DNA of 18,458 bases, taken from Porogramme epimiltina (Eukaryota; Basidiomycota; Agaricomycetes; Polyporales; Polyporaceae). The DNA is taken from contig FTLJ01000239.1 in assembly GCA_900155495.1 (NCBI GenBank), positions 1 to 18,458 on the forward strand, read 5' to 3'. Under the pieces are notes generated by a model, which saw only the letters and a list, made by a program, of their open reading frames with translations, was not told where the DNA came from and ran no database searches. The position numbers and the translations under genes are program-made. How positions within the stretch are numbered: position 1 is the first letter of the stretch; every line of letters starts with the position of its first letter. Below, one piece after another: positions 17,947 through 18,458 of this stretch.

Positions 17947-18247
17947 AGCGCCGACGATCCTCACGGGCCTCGCCGCCTCGGCGTCGACGCCCTCGTCGGC
18001 CTGCCATGGCGTGTTCCGCCATTACTGTGGTCGGTGTCGGATCTGGAGACAGCTGGTGAGCTCACCGTTGCCTGACGTATTCGCGGTGGTTGTCTAACAA
18101 ACTTTGTATGTTCAGCGATGCGACTGCGCTCTGCTGCGAGGACAACAGCCCCGGTACGCGCCGTGTTACCGCACCCCATCGTTTGATGCAAATATCACCG
18201 GCCTAGGTGGAATCACGGCAATCAGTTGCGTCCCTGTAACCCTCTGA
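17947..18247 (+). pseudogene. 5'-truncated class I hydrophobin pseudogene
   Basis: It matches hydrophobin 2 from mid-exon 1 to the stop. The signal peptide and cysteines C1-C3 are absent. Exon 1 has a deletion (around 17975) and a 5-bp insertion at ggcctgccatggcgtg that shifts the frame. From there all splice sites survive: introns 18056-18115 (60 nt) and 18154-18206 (53 nt), exons 18116-18153 and 18207-18247. A chance ATG at 18006 is in frame with this half (SAITVVGVGSGDS, ALCCEDNS, SCVPVTL), so cysteines C4-C8 could in principle still be translated. Exon 2 is 37/38 identical to hydrophobin 2 and intron 1 is 51/60 identical by hand count. It lies directly after duplicated block B. Confidence 0.85.
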
Positions 18248-18310
18248 GGACATGAACTGGAGCCCCTGGTACATTGGTCGGGAGAGGGGGGCCTCGCTGT
18301 TAGTGATGTG

Positions 18311-18458
18311 CAGGGCCGGGCCGGGCTCAAAAGCCCAGGGTCGGGCCCGGCTTTTGGGGGCCAGGGCCTGTTAGGAGGAAAAGCCCGGCCCTACGAGAGG
18401 GCTCGGGCTGGGCTGGGTCGGGCTCGGGCTAAGCCCGGGCTTTGGGGGTGGCGAACAT
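18311..18458. repeat. GC-rich element with internal inverted repeats (possible MITE or foldback element)
   Basis: The composition changes abruptly at about 18311 to runs of GGGCC, CGGGC and GGGCT. AGGGCCGGGC (18313-18322) is a perfect inverted match to GCCCGGCCCT (18383-18392), and shorter palindromes such as GGGCTCAAAAGCCC and AAGCCCGGGCTT lie within. The left edge, gtgatgtgCAGGGCC, resembles the CAGGG-type ends of some hAT-derived elements. The right end is cut by the window, so no target-site duplication can be checked. Confidence 0.45.

Noticed and set aside
1..18458. CRISPR arrays, prokaryotic defence genes, phage or plasmid modules
   Set aside because: The gene structure, introns and protein families are fungal throughout and no such signal is present.

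Overview
The window is eukaryotic nuclear DNA from a filamentous basidiomycete, most likely a wood- or litter-inhabiting Agaricomycete and possibly a polypore (inference from gene families). The evidence is class I hydrophobin genes, fungal F-box/leucine-rich proteins, a CAP59-type mannosyltransferase, a basidiomycete-style seven-helix membrane protein, and many 41-76 nt GT-AG introns. There are no prokaryotic operons, CRISPR arrays, insertion sequences or recognisable RNA genes.

Left half (1-8000). After the 3' end of an unidentified gene (1-201) lies a single-exon CAP59/CMT1-like glycosyltransferase (1188-2822, +). A gene-poor, apparently decayed stretch follows (2823-4100). Next come two F-box genes on the + strand. 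The first (4101-5425) has one intron and an in-frame TAA nine codons after its only plausible ATG. The second (6314-7752) is intact with a 41-nt intron. The interval between them carries a 16-bp perfect palindrome around a CRE (TGACGTCA) and two neighbouring perfect inverted repeats.

Centre (8000-11000). Two complete class I hydrophobin genes are divergently transcribed: 8465-8908 (-) and 10419-10875 (+). Each has three exons, introns in the same places, a signal peptide, eight cysteines with identical spacing, and a TATA box.

Right half (11000-18458). This is a rearranged, duplicated, mostly decayed region around one intact gene. A block of about 1.2 kb (11518-12719) recurs in the same orientation at 16810-17939. 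Each copy holds a minus-strand relic of the same putative secreted-protein gene plus what looks like a bidirectional promoter. The second copy runs straight into a 5'-truncated hydrophobin pseudogene (17947-18247) derived from the 10419 gene or a close relative; the first copy keeps the TATA box but has lost the hydrophobin. A second, more diverged repeat pair (12752-13039 and 15544-15931) flanks a relic ORF and an intact eight-exon gene for a seven-helix membrane protein (13896-15361, +). The window ends in a GC-rich inverted-repeat element (18311-18458).

The two live hydrophobins should coat hyphae or fruiting structures, and the decayed secreted-protein/hydrophobin pair suggests an older, larger array of cell-surface genes shrinking by birth and death. 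I see no convincing new multi-gene system. The most notable structure is the duplicated secreted-protein/hydrophobin unit. All exon models come from reading splice signals and frames by eye; no database search was possible.
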